Shown here in pieces: positions 6,514 through 14,163 of a stretch of DNA of 50,254 nucleotides. Position 1 is the first letter of the stretch. Every line of letters starts with the position of its first letter. Under the pieces are notes generated by a model. That model searched no databases. It saw nothing but the letters and a program-made list of their open reading frames with translations, and was not told the origin of the DNA. Where the stretch lies: assembly GCF_934636505.1 (NCBI RefSeq), contig NZ_CAKUAL010000007.1, forward strand, positions 1 through 50,254, in the 5' to 3' direction. This DNA is from an uncultured Ellagibacter sp. (lineage in GTDB: Bacteria; Actinomycetota; Coriobacteriia; Coriobacteriales; Eggerthellaceae). Position numbers and translations under genes: made by a program.

Positions 6514-7884
6514 TTAGAGACGATCGTCCGCGCCCAGCACGTGGCCCGAAAGGTACCATGTCTTAGCGTCGTCGATCTTGACGTTCACGAACGTGCCGGC
6601 AAGTTCGCTCGGCGTTATACCCTGAGGAGCGAGCGCGTGGATGGTTTGGTTCTTGGGGCTTTTGCCTGCGATCATTCGCTCATCGCGTTTCGAGGATCCC
6701 TCCACAAGGATAGGGACAACACTTCCGACATCCGGTTGGTTGAGCTCGAATGCGCGCTTTTGCACGAGGTCGACGAGACGATCGAAGCGTTCCTGGATCA
6801 CCTCGCGCGGCGTCGAATCTTCGATTTGCGCCGCAGGCGTACCTTCACGCTTCGAGTAGATGAAGGTAAATACTTGATGGTAGCCAACCTCTTCCACGAG
6901 GCGGTACGTGTCCTCGAAATCTTTTGCCGTTTCACCTGGAAAGCCGACGATGATGTCGGTCGACAGGGCGATATCGGGTCGTACGTCGCGAATCTTGCTG
7001 ATAAGGCGCAGGTAATGGTCGCGCGAATAGCGCCTGTTCATTGCTGCGAGAATGGCGTTGGAGCCCGACTGCACGGGAAGGTGGAGCGCAGGCATGAGCG
7101 ATCGCAAGGATCCGAACTTCTCGATAACCTCGTCGGTGAGGTCCTTCGGATGGCTCGTTGCGAAGCGAAGCCGCTCGACTCCCGTTTGGTCGACGGCGTC
7201 GAGAATATCGGCGAAACGGGGTTTTCCGTAAAGGTCGCGGCCGTAGGAGTTCACGTTCTGTCCGAGCAGTGTAATTTCTTTCACGCCGGAGGCGACATAG
7301 CGCTCGGCCTCCGCTACGATGTCCTCAATCGAGCGTGATTTCTCGCGACCGCGGACATACGGAACGATGCAGTAGGAGCAGAAATTGTTGCATCCGATGG
7401 TGATGGGTAGCCACGCCGCCCAAGAATGCTCACGGCTTGTCGGGAGCTCGGTCGGGAATTCGGATGAGGCGGCGAGCACCTCGACCTGCTTCCCCAGTCC
7501 CTCAATAGCCGCCTCGAGCAAACGTGGAAGCGACCCGAGGTTGTGCGTGCCGAACACGACATCGAGATGAGGAAGGGCCTCAGTGAGCTTCTCCCCATCG
7601 CGCTGCCCGATGCAGCCGCCGACAGCGATGACGCGCTTCGACAGAGGAGATTCTGCACGAAGTGGAATGTTTTTCATGGAGGCGACCTGGCCATAGAGGC
7701 GCGTATCGGCTGCTTCTCGGACGCAGCAGGTCATAAAGACCACGACATCGGATTCCTCAACGGTTTCTACCATGAGTGCTCCGAGCGCCTCGAGCATGCC
7801 CGCTATGCGCTCGGAATCGTGTTTATTCATTTGGCATCCGAAGGTGTGGATGCAGAACGTAAGCCCATTGATGGGTGAATGCAT
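6514..7884 (-). CDS. miaB: tRNA-2-methylthio-N6-dimethylallyladenosine synthase MiaB
   Basis: Radical-SAM methylthiotransferase converting i6A37 to ms2i6A37. The 456-aa protein has the UPF0004 N-terminal domain with auxiliary-cluster cysteines in TFGCQMN (C17), MTCCVRE (C53) and GGCIGQ (C91). The radical SAM motif CNNFCSYC gives C165, C169 and C172. A C-terminal TRAM domain follows. PITIGC and YVRGREKSR are typical of MiaB rather than RimO or MtaB. Oddly, the NTC motif reads MTC here. The start is 6 bp after the spoVS stop. The miaB-miaA order matches substrate coupling. Confidence 0.95.
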   Translation of the reverse strand: MHSPINGLTFCIHTFGCQMNKHDSERIAGMLEALGALMVETVEESDVVVFMTCCVREAADTRLYGQVASMKNIPLRAESPLSKRVIAVGGCIGQRDGEKLTEALPHLDVVFGTHNLGSLPRLLEAAIEGLGKQVEVLAASSEFPTELPTSREHSWAAWLPITIGCNNFCSYCIVPYVRGREKSRSIEDIVAEAERYVASGVKEITLLGQNVNSYGRDLYGKPRFADILDAVDQTGVERLRFATSHPKDLTDEVIEKFGSLRSLMPALHLPVQSGSNAILAAMNRRYSRDHYLRLISKIRDVRPDIALSTDIIVGFPGETAKDFEDTYRLVEEVGYHQVFTFIYSKREGTPAAQIEDSTPREVIQERFDRLVDLVQKRAFELNQPDVGSVVPILVEGSSKRDERMIAGKSPKNQTIHALAPQGITPSELAGTFVNVKIDDAKTWYLSGHVLGADDRL

Positions 7885-7890
7885 GCGGTA

Positions 7891-8244
7891 TCAGCGCTCC
7901 GTAGGGTTGGCGGTTTTCTGTTCAGCGGCGATGGAAGGTATCACGGCGCCGCGCGGTTCAACGGTGAAACGGATGGCAGTTCGGTATTCGCCATCGATAA
8001 CGATGTCGGCAAAGGATGGGGCGCATACGATTTCGATGCCCACGGGAGATAGGAAGCCACGCGAGATTGCGATGGCTTTGACCGCTTGGTTCACGGCACC
8101 GGCCCCTACCGCTTGGATGTCGACGTGAAGTCCATCCTTGATCATGCCAGCGATCGCTCCAGCGACAGATGCAGGAGAGGATTTCGACGACACTTTTAAG
8201 CAACCGATTGACGGCTGCGATTCCGATGGGGTTGTCACGAGCAT
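7891..8244 (-). CDS. spoVS: SpoVS family protein (Alba-like)
   Basis: Residues from about 15 match the SpoVS family: LKVSSKSSPASVAGAIAG, IQAVGAGAVNQAVKAIAI, and ADIVIDGEYRTAIRFTVEPR. SpoVS affects late sporulation in Bacillus but is widespread in non-sporulators; its Alba-like fold suggests nucleic-acid binding, though a molecular role is not settled. This copy has about 15 extra N-terminal and about 20 extra C-terminal residues over the usual 86. ATG 8244 lies only one base after AAGGA, whereas GTG 8238 is seven bases away, so GTG may be the real start. It sits between the GHKL ATPase and miaB, as spoVS sits near rny and miaB in Bacillus. Confidence 0.92.
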   Translation of the reverse strand: MLVTTPSESQPSIGCLKVSSKSSPASVAGAIAGMIKDGLHVDIQAVGAGAVNQAVKAIAISRGFLSPVGIEIVCAPSFADIVIDGEYRTAIRFTVEPRGAVIPSIAAEQKTANPTER

Positions 8245-8278
8245 TTCCTTGTCGTTTCGTAGTGTGTTTCAGTGGTGG

Positions 8279-8308
8279 TATTTATGTCACTGAGAGAAAT
8301 GATAGCAA
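8279..8308 (-). promoter_or_regulatory. Candidate spoVS-miaB promoter
   Basis: Minus-strand TTGCTA (8308-8303), 18-bp spacer, TAAATA (8284-8279), about 35 bp before the spoVS start. It is the only 96-bp gap in the rny-to-hflX run, so an internal promoter here is plausible. An imperfect TCAGTG/CACTGA inverted repeat overlaps it. Confidence 0.35.
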
Positions 8309-8340
8309 TTACTCATCAGCGTGGCAACCTGCGCAAACGG

Positions 8341-9441
8341 CTATCTCAGCTTATCGAAGCGCAGGGTGATCTCGATCTTTTGGGGGCCGACCTTCACTTC
8401 CGGTGCGCCGAGCGGATCAAGGTAATACCGATTGGCGATATCGAGGAAGGCATCCTTGCAGGAATCCGCGAGCATTGCTTTGTCCTCATCGCAGAGACGA
8501 AGCGACCTGCCGTCGCGATTGACGGCTTTCTGGCTGGCCGCTTTCGAGGTTTCGCGTGCCTTTTCCTTTGCGGGAATCGCCTGAGTCCTTACGAATTCGG
8601 CCAATGGAATGATGGGTTTGATCTCCTCATTTAAGATTCGGCGGGCGGAGCGCTCTGAAAGCGAGAGCCCCAATCCTTCTGCGATTTCGGCGAAGCTTGC
8701 CGGATCGGAAGCAGTGCAGAGGCGTTTGCATACCGGCAGCTCGAGCGGGTCTTTGCAGAAGGCCCGAAGGGCAGGAGAAGTGGTCGTCGCCCCGAACTCG
8801 TAGAGCGTGGCGGCGATTTCGGTCGCCGAACCCCAATAAACCGAGCATGCCTTCCTCGATTCGAGGGCGAATTCCGTTGCGGTGCGGACGATGTTTTTCG
8901 GCCCTCGCATCGAGTAGGTTCCCGATTCCGTTACTTCGAACGTAGGGAAGGTTGATTGATCGGCGCGTTCTGGAAGTTTGGTGAGGTCGGTTTCGACGTA
9001 AATCGCGCTACCGAAATCCTTGTCCGACGTGAGAACTTTTGCCTGCGTCGAGTTTACCTTGATCGAGTAGAGGGCCATTCCCCTGCCGTGGACTCCCCAT
9101 TTGTCCATGTGGACTGAATCGAGCTTGGAGGTGACGCGCGGTTCGAAGATCTTTTCGTGCAAGGCGGGCGGAATGCCGTCCCCGTCGTCGAGCATCGTAA
9201 GCTTTCGGGTGTCTCCGTCGCGGCCAACCGCGAGGAAAATGGTGCGGGCATGGGCGTCTCGCGCGTTGCGAAGCAACTCGATGACGATGTCCTCGGTTGA
9301 GCGGATGTCGTGGGCAGCTTGACGCCGCTCCGCTTCGGACGTACGAAGACGAACGAAGCCATCCCCTAAATCGTCTTCGATTCGGAGATGGCTTTCGTCA
9401 CAGATGGAATCAACGAATTGTTCGAGATCCGATGCACCCAT
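8341..9441 (-). CDS. GHKL-type ATPase domain protein of unknown function
   Basis: A 366-residue protein whose N-terminal half is a HATPase_c (Hsp90/gyrase/histidine kinase-like) domain. The N box is ELLRNARDA (55-63), with E55 and N59; the G1 box is DDGDGIP (85-91); the G2 lid is GVHGRGMAL (116-124). There is no dimerisation/phosphoacceptor helix, sensor or membrane segment, so it is not a conventional histidine kinase; it is nearer the MutL/Hsp90 style. The C-terminal half (about 200-366) contains a possible helix-turn-helix-like stretch (SFAEIAEGLGLSLSERSARRIL) and is not recognised. It starts 3 bp after the rny stop and precedes spoVS, which suggests a role linked to RNase Y or SpoVS; that is inference. 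Confidence 0.85.
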   Translation of the reverse strand: MGASDLEQFVDSICDESHLRIEDDLGDGFVRLRTSEAERRQAAHDIRSTEDIVIELLRNARDAHARTIFLAVGRDGDTRKLTMLDDGDGIPPALHEKIFEPRVTSKLDSVHMDKWGVHGRGMALYSIKVNSTQAKVLTSDKDFGSAIYVETDLTKLPERADQSTFPTFEVTESGTYSMRGPKNIVRTATEFALESRKACSVYWGSATEIAATLYEFGATTTSPALRAFCKDPLELPVCKRLCTASDPASFAEIAEGLGLSLSERSARRILNEEIKPIIPLAEFVRTQAIPAKEKARETSKAASQKAVNRDGRSLRLCDEDKAMLADSCKDAFLDIANRYYLDPLGAPEVKVGPQKIEITLRFDKLR

Positions 9442-9444
9442 GTA

Positions 9445-10977
9445 TTATTTTGCGATCCCGATGGCTCGGCTTTCGCGGATGACAACGACCTTGACCTGGC
9501 CCGGGTACTGCATCTCGCTCTCAATGCGGTGAGCGATATCGTGAGCTAAGACGACGGTCTGAGCCTCGTCGACAACTTCGGGCTCGACCATGACGCGAAC
9601 TTCGCGGCCGGCCTGGATAGCGTAGGTGCGCTCGACGCCCTTGTAGGAGTTGGCGATTTCCTCGAGCTTCTCAAGACGCTTGACATATGCGTCGAGGGTT
9701 TCTTTACGTGCACCAGGGCGCGCAGCGGAAACGGCGTCGGCGGCCTGCACGAGTACGTCGAGGACGCTGTTCGGCTCGACGTCGTTGTGGTGTGCTTCGA
9801 TCGCGTGGACGATTTCGGGACGCTCTCCGAAGCGGCGTGCAAGGTCTGCGCCGATGACGGCATGGCTGCCCTCGACTTCGTGGTCGACCGCCTTGCCTAG
9901 GTCGTGCAGCAAGCCGGCTCGCTTGGCGGGAATCGGGTCGAGCCCAAGTTCGGAGGCCATGACGCCGGAGAGATATGCAACCTCGAGCGAGTGGTTGAGC
10001 ACGTTTTGACCGTACGAGGTACGGTAACGAAGGCGGCCTAAGGTTCTTACGAGCTCGGGATGCAGGTCGTGGATCCCCGTGTCGAAAGCCGCTTGCTCGC
10101 CCGCTTCGCGAACGCGCTGGTTAACGTACTGCTCGGCTTTGCCGAACATCTCCTCAATGCGCGCAGGGTGGATGCGGCCGTCAGCGATGAGGTTCTCCAT
10201 CGTGACGCGACCAATTTCGCGGCGAACGGGGTCGAAGCATGAAATGGTGACGCACTCGGGAGTGTCGTCGATGATGAGGTTCGTGCCGGTGAGCTGCTCG
10301 AACGAACGGATATTGCGGCCTTCTCGTCCGATAATGCGGCCTTTGAGGTCGTCGGACGGGATATGAATCGTCGACACCGTGTTCTCAGCCGAATGGTCGG
10401 CAGCCACGCGCTGGATGGCGAGGCTCAAGATCATGCGGGACTTCTTGTCTGCCTCGGCTTTCGCCTGCGCTTCCGCATCGCGGATGATCGCGGCAGATTC
10501 GTGAGCAACCTCATCCTTCAGCGAGGTGAGCAGTTCGTTCTTCGCTTCCTCGGGCGTCATGCCCGCGATGCGCTCAAGGCGCTGCGATGCTTCTTGCTCG
10601 ACTTGAGCGACATCGCGCTCGCGGCGTTCGATCTGACCCTGCAACGAGGAAATTTGATGCTCCCTTGCGTCGAGTGACTCAACGCGACGATCGAGCGATT
10701 CTTCACGCTGGGAGACGCGGTTCTCAGCGGCGCGCACCTCTTTCATGCGCTCCTTGTTTTCCGCTTCGGCTTCCTGCTTGAGTTTGAGAGCCTGATCCTT
10801 TGCTTCGAGGACCGCCTCTTTGCGCATCGTCTCGGCTTGTCGTTTTGCGTCAGCAATCATGTCGTCGGCCTCTTGAGCAGCTTTCTTCGTCGAGGCGTTG
10901 ATTACATAGCGGGTGATGACGAAGCCGAGAGCTATGCCGACGATTGCGCCGATGATCAGCCATGCAATTCCGGGCAT
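9445..10977 (-). CDS. rny: Ribonuclease Y
   Basis: Membrane-anchored endoribonuclease that initiates mRNA decay. The 510-aa protein has an N-terminal membrane helix (about 4-24), a long coiled coil (about 30-180, rich in Lys/Glu/Ala), a KH domain with GRIIGREGRN (213-222), and an HD domain with LLHDLGK (H358 D359). ATG 10977 is preceded by GGGGGAG. A longer in-frame reading crosses a terminator-like hairpin and is rejected. Upstream lies a 100-base leader with a palindrome in the promoter and a hairpin followed by six U. The GHKL ATPase and spoVS follow closely. Confidence 0.96.
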   Translation of the reverse strand: MPGIAWLIIGAIVGIALGFVITRYVINASTKKAAQEADDMIADAKRQAETMRKEAVLEAKDQALKLKQEAEAENKERMKEVRAAENRVSQREESLDRRVESLDAREHQISSLQGQIERRERDVAQVEQEASQRLERIAGMTPEEAKNELLTSLKDEVAHESAAIIRDAEAQAKAEADKKSRMILSLAIQRVAADHSAENTVSTIHIPSDDLKGRIIGREGRNIRSFEQLTGTNLIIDDTPECVTISCFDPVRREIGRVTMENLIADGRIHPARIEEMFGKAEQYVNQRVREAGEQAAFDTGIHDLHPELVRTLGRLRYRTSYGQNVLNHSLEVAYLSGVMASELGLDPIPAKRAGLLHDLGKAVDHEVEGSHAVIGADLARRFGERPEIVHAIEAHHNDVEPNSVLDVLVQAADAVSAARPGARKETLDAYVKRLEKLEEIANSYKGVERTYAIQAGREVRVMVEPEVVDEAQTVVLAHDIAHRIESEMQYPGQVKVVVIRESRAIGIAK

Positions 10978-11018
10978 ATGCTCCCCCTTCCCTTTTTGGT
11001 TTCCAGTAGTCATGGCAT

Positions 11019-11040
11019 AAAAAACCCGGACAATGCCGGG
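11019..11040 (-). terminator. Intrinsic terminator or attenuator between recX and rny
   Basis: On the minus strand CCCGG-CATTGT-CCGGG is followed directly by six T (11024-11019). It would end recA-recX transcripts. It also lies downstream of the best rny promoter candidate and 42 bp before the rny start, so it may act as a leader attenuator of rny. Confidence 0.7.
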
Positions 11041-11086
11041 CCAAAGCGAAACGCGTATCAAAAGGAGCGTCATATTGGGTTATAGA

Positions 11087-11114
11087 TATATATGAAGTCC
11101 CTCAAGGGACGCAA
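11087..11114 (-). promoter_or_regulatory. Candidate rny promoter with internal palindrome
   Basis: Minus-strand TTGCGT (11114-11109), 16-bp spacer, TATATA (11092-11087). The spacer and the -35 edge contain the palindrome GTCCCT-CA-AGGGAC (11097-11110), a likely protein site. Its core CCCTCAAGG is repeated at 11163-11171. Confidence 0.45.
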
Positions 11115-11194
11115 ATCACTTATGCCTCCATACATAATAGAGTATGTTTGCTGGTCATATAACCCTCAAGGTTAAAAAATGCGAAAATGCTCGC

Positions 11195-11761
11195 TTAGTC
11201 GGCGAAATATTCGCGATCAGGAGCAGCAAGAGACTCGCTCCAGCGTCTCGCGGCGGAAGCGGCGACGTCTGCGCTGTAGCCCTTTTGGACGAGCTTACGA
11301 TAGGCGCCTTCTCGAAGATTCTTCGACCGTGGTGGTTTTCGGTTTAATAGCGCGATCGCTCGTTTAAGCTCATCGTCTCCAAATTGCTCGTAGGCGAGCT
11401 GCCATGTTTCTTCCGAAGGCGAGTCGATATCGAGTTGTTCGAGGGCGCGCTCAATGCCGCGGCGGCCTTTGCCCTGCGCCAGCTGGGTGCGCATGAAGGC
11501 TTCGGCATAGCGCGCGTCGTCGACGATGTGCGCTTCGATTGCGCGCCCAAGGGCGTTCGAAACAGCCTGCTCGCTGAAGCCGTCCTTGATGAGCCGCTCA
11601 TGGAGCTTCTTGCTCGCTTGTTCACGGATGCTTGCAAGTTTCAGAATCTTCTTGAAGGCCTTTGTCTCCTCCTCCGCCAAGCTGGTCTCTTCATAAACGG
11701 AGGAGGACTCGATTTCCCTGATATTGCGCTTGAGCTGCTCTATGTCGACGAGCGTTGCCAT
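11195..11761 (-). CDS. recX: Regulatory protein RecX
   Basis: RecX binds RecA filaments and limits their extension. The 188-aa protein is made of helical RecX repeats; recognisable pieces are SIREQASKKLHERLIKDGF, VDDARYAEAFMRTQLAQGK, and near the C-terminus REGAYRKLVQKGYSADVA. It starts 6 bp after the recA stop, so both are on one SOS-controlled transcript, the usual actinobacterial arrangement. A weak GCGA/TCGC hairpin followed by T residues overlaps the stop on the minus strand, and a stronger terminator lies at 11019-11040. Confidence 0.93.
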   Translation of the reverse strand: MATLVDIEQLKRNIREIESSSVYEETSLAEEETKAFKKILKLASIREQASKKLHERLIKDGFSEQAVSNALGRAIEAHIVDDARYAEAFMRTQLAQGKGRRGIERALEQLDIDSPSEETWQLAYEQFGDDELKRAIALLNRKPPRSKNLREGAYRKLVQKGYSADVAASAARRWSESLAAPDREYFAD

Positions 11762-11767
11762 GAACAG

Positions 11768-12823
11768 CTATTTCTTCTTCGGTTTGGCGACGGGGGTGAC
11801 TGCATCGGCTTCTTCTGCGGTGCGCGTCGGGATGGGGATTTCAAATGCTTCACGAACTTTGTTTTCGAGCTCTTCCCTCATCTCGGGGTTTTGACGCAAC
11901 GTAGCCTTCGCAGCCTCGCGGCCCTGTCCCAAGCGCTCTTCGCCGTAGGTATACCACGCGCCGCTCTTCTTTGCGACGCCGCATTCGACGGCCATATCGA
12001 CGATGCAGCCCTCACGGGAGATTCCCTCGCCGTACATGAGGTCGAACTCGGCCTGGCGAAACGGAGGCGCGACCTTGTTTTTGACGACTTTTGCGCGAAC
12101 GCGGTTGCCCACGACTTCGCCGTCCTTCTTAATGCTGTCGATGCGGCGAATATCGATACGCACGCTGGAGAAGAACTTCAGGGCGCGGCCGCCTGTGGTA
12201 GTTTCGGGGTTGCCAAACATCACGCCGATCTTCTCGCGGAGCTGGTTGATGAAGATGCAGGTTGTGTTCGATTTTGAAAGGGAGCCTGCGAGTTTGCGCA
12301 GCGCCTGGGACATGAGTCGCGCCTGAAGTCCGACAGTGGTGTCACCCATCTCGCCTTCGATTTCAGCTCGGGGGACCAGCGCCGCGACCGAGTCAACTAC
12401 GACGGCGTCGATCGCACCGGAGCGCACGAGCATATCGCAGATTTCGAGCGCTTGCTCGCCCGTGTCGGGCTGGGAAATGAGCACCTCGTCGATGTCGACA
12501 CCGAGGCGTGCGGCATACACAGGGTCGAGCGCATGCTCGGCATCGATGAAGGCGACCACACCGCCCATCGCTTGGGCTTCGGCGAGAATCTGGAGGGCAA
12601 GGGTTGTCTTGCCCGATGATTCAGGGCCGTAGATCTCGATGATGCGGCCACGAGGCACGCCTCCGATTCCGAGGGCTGCGTCGAGCGGCAAGGCCCCAGT
12701 TGGAATGACGCCGATGTTGAGGCGCTCGCCTCCTTCGCCAAGCTTCATGATCGATCCCCGACCGAATTTCTGCTCGATCTGATCGGTTGTGATCTTGAGC
12801 ATCTTGGCTTTTTCGTCGTTCAT
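11768..12823 (-). CDS. recA: Recombinase RecA
   Basis: RecA forms ATP-dependent filaments on single-stranded DNA, drives strand exchange and triggers LexA self-cleavage. The Walker A motif is GPESSGKT (66-73); FIDAEHALDP, the KxxxQLR-like CIFINQLREKIG, and NxxTTGGRALKFF are all present. Two starts compete: ATG 12856, and ATG 12823 preceded by GGAGGAGAAGGA. The promoter's -10 is at 12875-12870, which puts the transcript start near 12863 and the AGGAG of the upstream ATG outside the mRNA; 12823 (351 aa) is therefore preferred. The C-terminal tail ends in KPKKK. An SOS box fills the promoter spacer. Confidence 0.97.
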   Translation of the reverse strand: MNDEKAKMLKITTDQIEQKFGRGSIMKLGEGGERLNIGVIPTGALPLDAALGIGGVPRGRIIEIYGPESSGKTTLALQILAEAQAMGGVVAFIDAEHALDPVYAARLGVDIDEVLISQPDTGEQALEICDMLVRSGAIDAVVVDSVAALVPRAEIEGEMGDTTVGLQARLMSQALRKLAGSLSKSNTTCIFINQLREKIGVMFGNPETTTGGRALKFFSSVRIDIRRIDSIKKDGEVVGNRVRAKVVKNKVAPPFRQAEFDLMYGEGISREGCIVDMAVECGVAKKSGAWYTYGEERLGQGREAAKATLRQNPEMREELENKVREAFEIPIPTRTAEEADAVTPVAKPKKK

Positions 12824-12869
12824 TCCTTCTCCTCCGATTACGGCGATTTCGTCCATGTCATAGCTCCTC

Positions 12870-12897
12870 ATTATACGAACAAACGTTTGTGAGTCAA
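12870..12897 (-). promoter_or_regulatory. recA promoter
   Basis: Minus-strand TTGACT (12897-12892), 16-bp spacer, perfect TATAAT (12875-12870). The spacer is almost entirely the SOS box. Predicted start near 12863. Confidence 0.85.
12876..12889. promoter_or_regulatory. LexA (SOS) box of recA
   Basis: CGAACAAACGTTTG matches the Gram-positive consensus CGAACRNRYGTTYG at every position. It sits exactly between the -35 and -10 of recA. Confidence 0.93.
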
Positions 12898-12996
12898 GAC
12901 TCGCAGTGGAACTTGCCTCAGCAGAATCGTAACGTCGCATTCTGGCAGAGCTTTTACGAAAACCTTCCCGATTTCTGGCAGCTTATCTGCAGGAAA

Positions 12997-14163
12997 TTAA
13001 GCGAAACTCGTCGAAAGCGCGCCCTCGATCATGCGCAAAGCTTCCCGAACTGTCGCATTGCGAACCTCTTCGCGATTCCCTTCGAAATGGAAGCACGTCG
13101 CTTCGCAGGCGTTTTGCGTGGAAACCGCGGCCCATACGGTGCCGACCGGTTTGCCCGGCTCCTCCCCGCCGGGACCTGCGATCCCCGTCGCAGCGACGGC
13201 TATGTCGACATCGAGGTTCTTGCGTGCGCCCTCTGCCATCTGCCGGGCGACCGTTTCGCAGACGGCCCCTTCGGTCATGAGAACCTCCGCGTCAACGCCG
13301 AGCTCGCGATGCTTGATGTCGTTCACATAGCTCACAATCGCGCCGTGCACGACCTGCGAGCTACCGGGAATCGCTGTGAGAGTGCCCGCGATGAGGCCTC
13401 CTGTCAGACTCTCGGCGCACCCGATGGTCGCACCCTTCTCGCTCGCGCTTTCGATGACGCGACGTGCGATGTCCTCGTTCGTTTCGTTCTTCGCGTTCTC
13501 CTCTCGCAGGAGAGCTCGTTCCTTGCTCGTGGTGAGTCCGAGAAGGTGGCGCGCCTTTGCGAAGTAATCCATCATCGAGATGATGGTGAGTGCGAGCGCT
13601 ACAATCATGGCGAGCCACGAGAGCACGTAGAGCGGGTTATCGAAGGGATTCGGGCTGGTCACGGGGAGGATGGAGTCCTTCACGATGAACAGCACGATCG
13701 CGATGATCTGTGTGACGGTCTTCGCCTTGCCATACCAGCTTGCCGCGATGACAACGCCCTTGTCTGCGGCGACCATGCGAATGCCTGACACGATGAACTC
13801 GCGTGCCAAGATGATGAGCACCGGCCAAGAAGGCAGGACCCGGAGCTCAACCAGCGCGAGTAGCGCTGCGCAGACAAGAATCTTGTCCGCAAGCGGGTCC
13901 ATGAACTTGCCGAAGTTCGTCACCTCGCCACGGCTGCGCGCGAGGTAGCCATCAAGCCAATCCGTACATGATATCAGAATGAAGATAAGGGCCGCGATAA
14001 GGCTTTTCGTGGTCGATGAAACGCCTGCAATACTGAACCAGGTCGGCCAGGGGGTGATAAGCGCGACGACGAACACCGGGACGAGGCAGATGCGCACGAG
14101 CGTGATGATGTTGGAAATCGTCCAAAGCTTGTCGGTCTCCCCCGGTTTCAACTCGGTCGACAT
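12997..14163 (-). CDS. pgsA: Fusion: phosphatidylglycerophosphate synthase PgsA + CinA C-terminal amidase domain
   Basis: Two enzymes in one 388-aa chain. Residues 1-205 are a membrane CDP-alcohol phosphatidyltransferase with the signature DGYLAR then G and D-x3-D (D68, D71, G85, D89, D93) and several hydrophobic helices; it makes phosphatidylglycerophosphate from CDP-diacylglycerol and glycerol-3-phosphate. After a charged linker (about 205-230), residues 230-388 are a CinA/PncC domain with AESLTGG (S252 nucleophile candidate), the YVNDIKHRELGV Lys region, and ATGIAGPGG; PncC deamidates nicotinamide mononucleotide. The full CinA N-terminal domain is absent. In Firmicutes pgsA-cinA-recA is a conserved order, so the fusion probably arose by loss of the stop between neighbours. 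Its start overlaps the rimO stop by one base. Confidence 0.94.
   Translation of the reverse strand: MSTELKPGETDKLWTISNIITLVRICLVPVFVVALITPWPTWFSIAGVSSTTKSLIAALIFILISCTDWLDGYLARSRGEVTNFGKFMDPLADKILVCAALLALVELRVLPSWPVLIILAREFIVSGIRMVAADKGVVIAASWYGKAKTVTQIIAIVLFIVKDSILPVTSPNPFDNPLYVLSWLAMIVALALTIISMMDYFAKARHLLGLTTSKERALLREENAKNETNEDIARRVIESASEKGATIGCAESLTGGLIAGTLTAIPGSSQVVHGAIVSYVNDIKHRELGVDAEVLMTEGAVCETVARQMAEGARKNLDVDIAVAATGIAGPGGEEPGKPVGTVWAAVSTQNACEATCFHFEGNREEVRNATVREALRMIEGALSTSFA

Noticed and set aside
8341..9441. Histidine kinase of a two-component system
   Set aside because: The GHKL site is present, but there is no H-box helix, sensor, membrane segment or neighbouring response regulator.
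11013..11073. N-terminal extension of RNase Y from upstream start codons
   Set aside because: It would place the terminator hairpin and T-run inside the coding region, and the membrane helix begins at the ATG at 10977 with a strong ribosome site.
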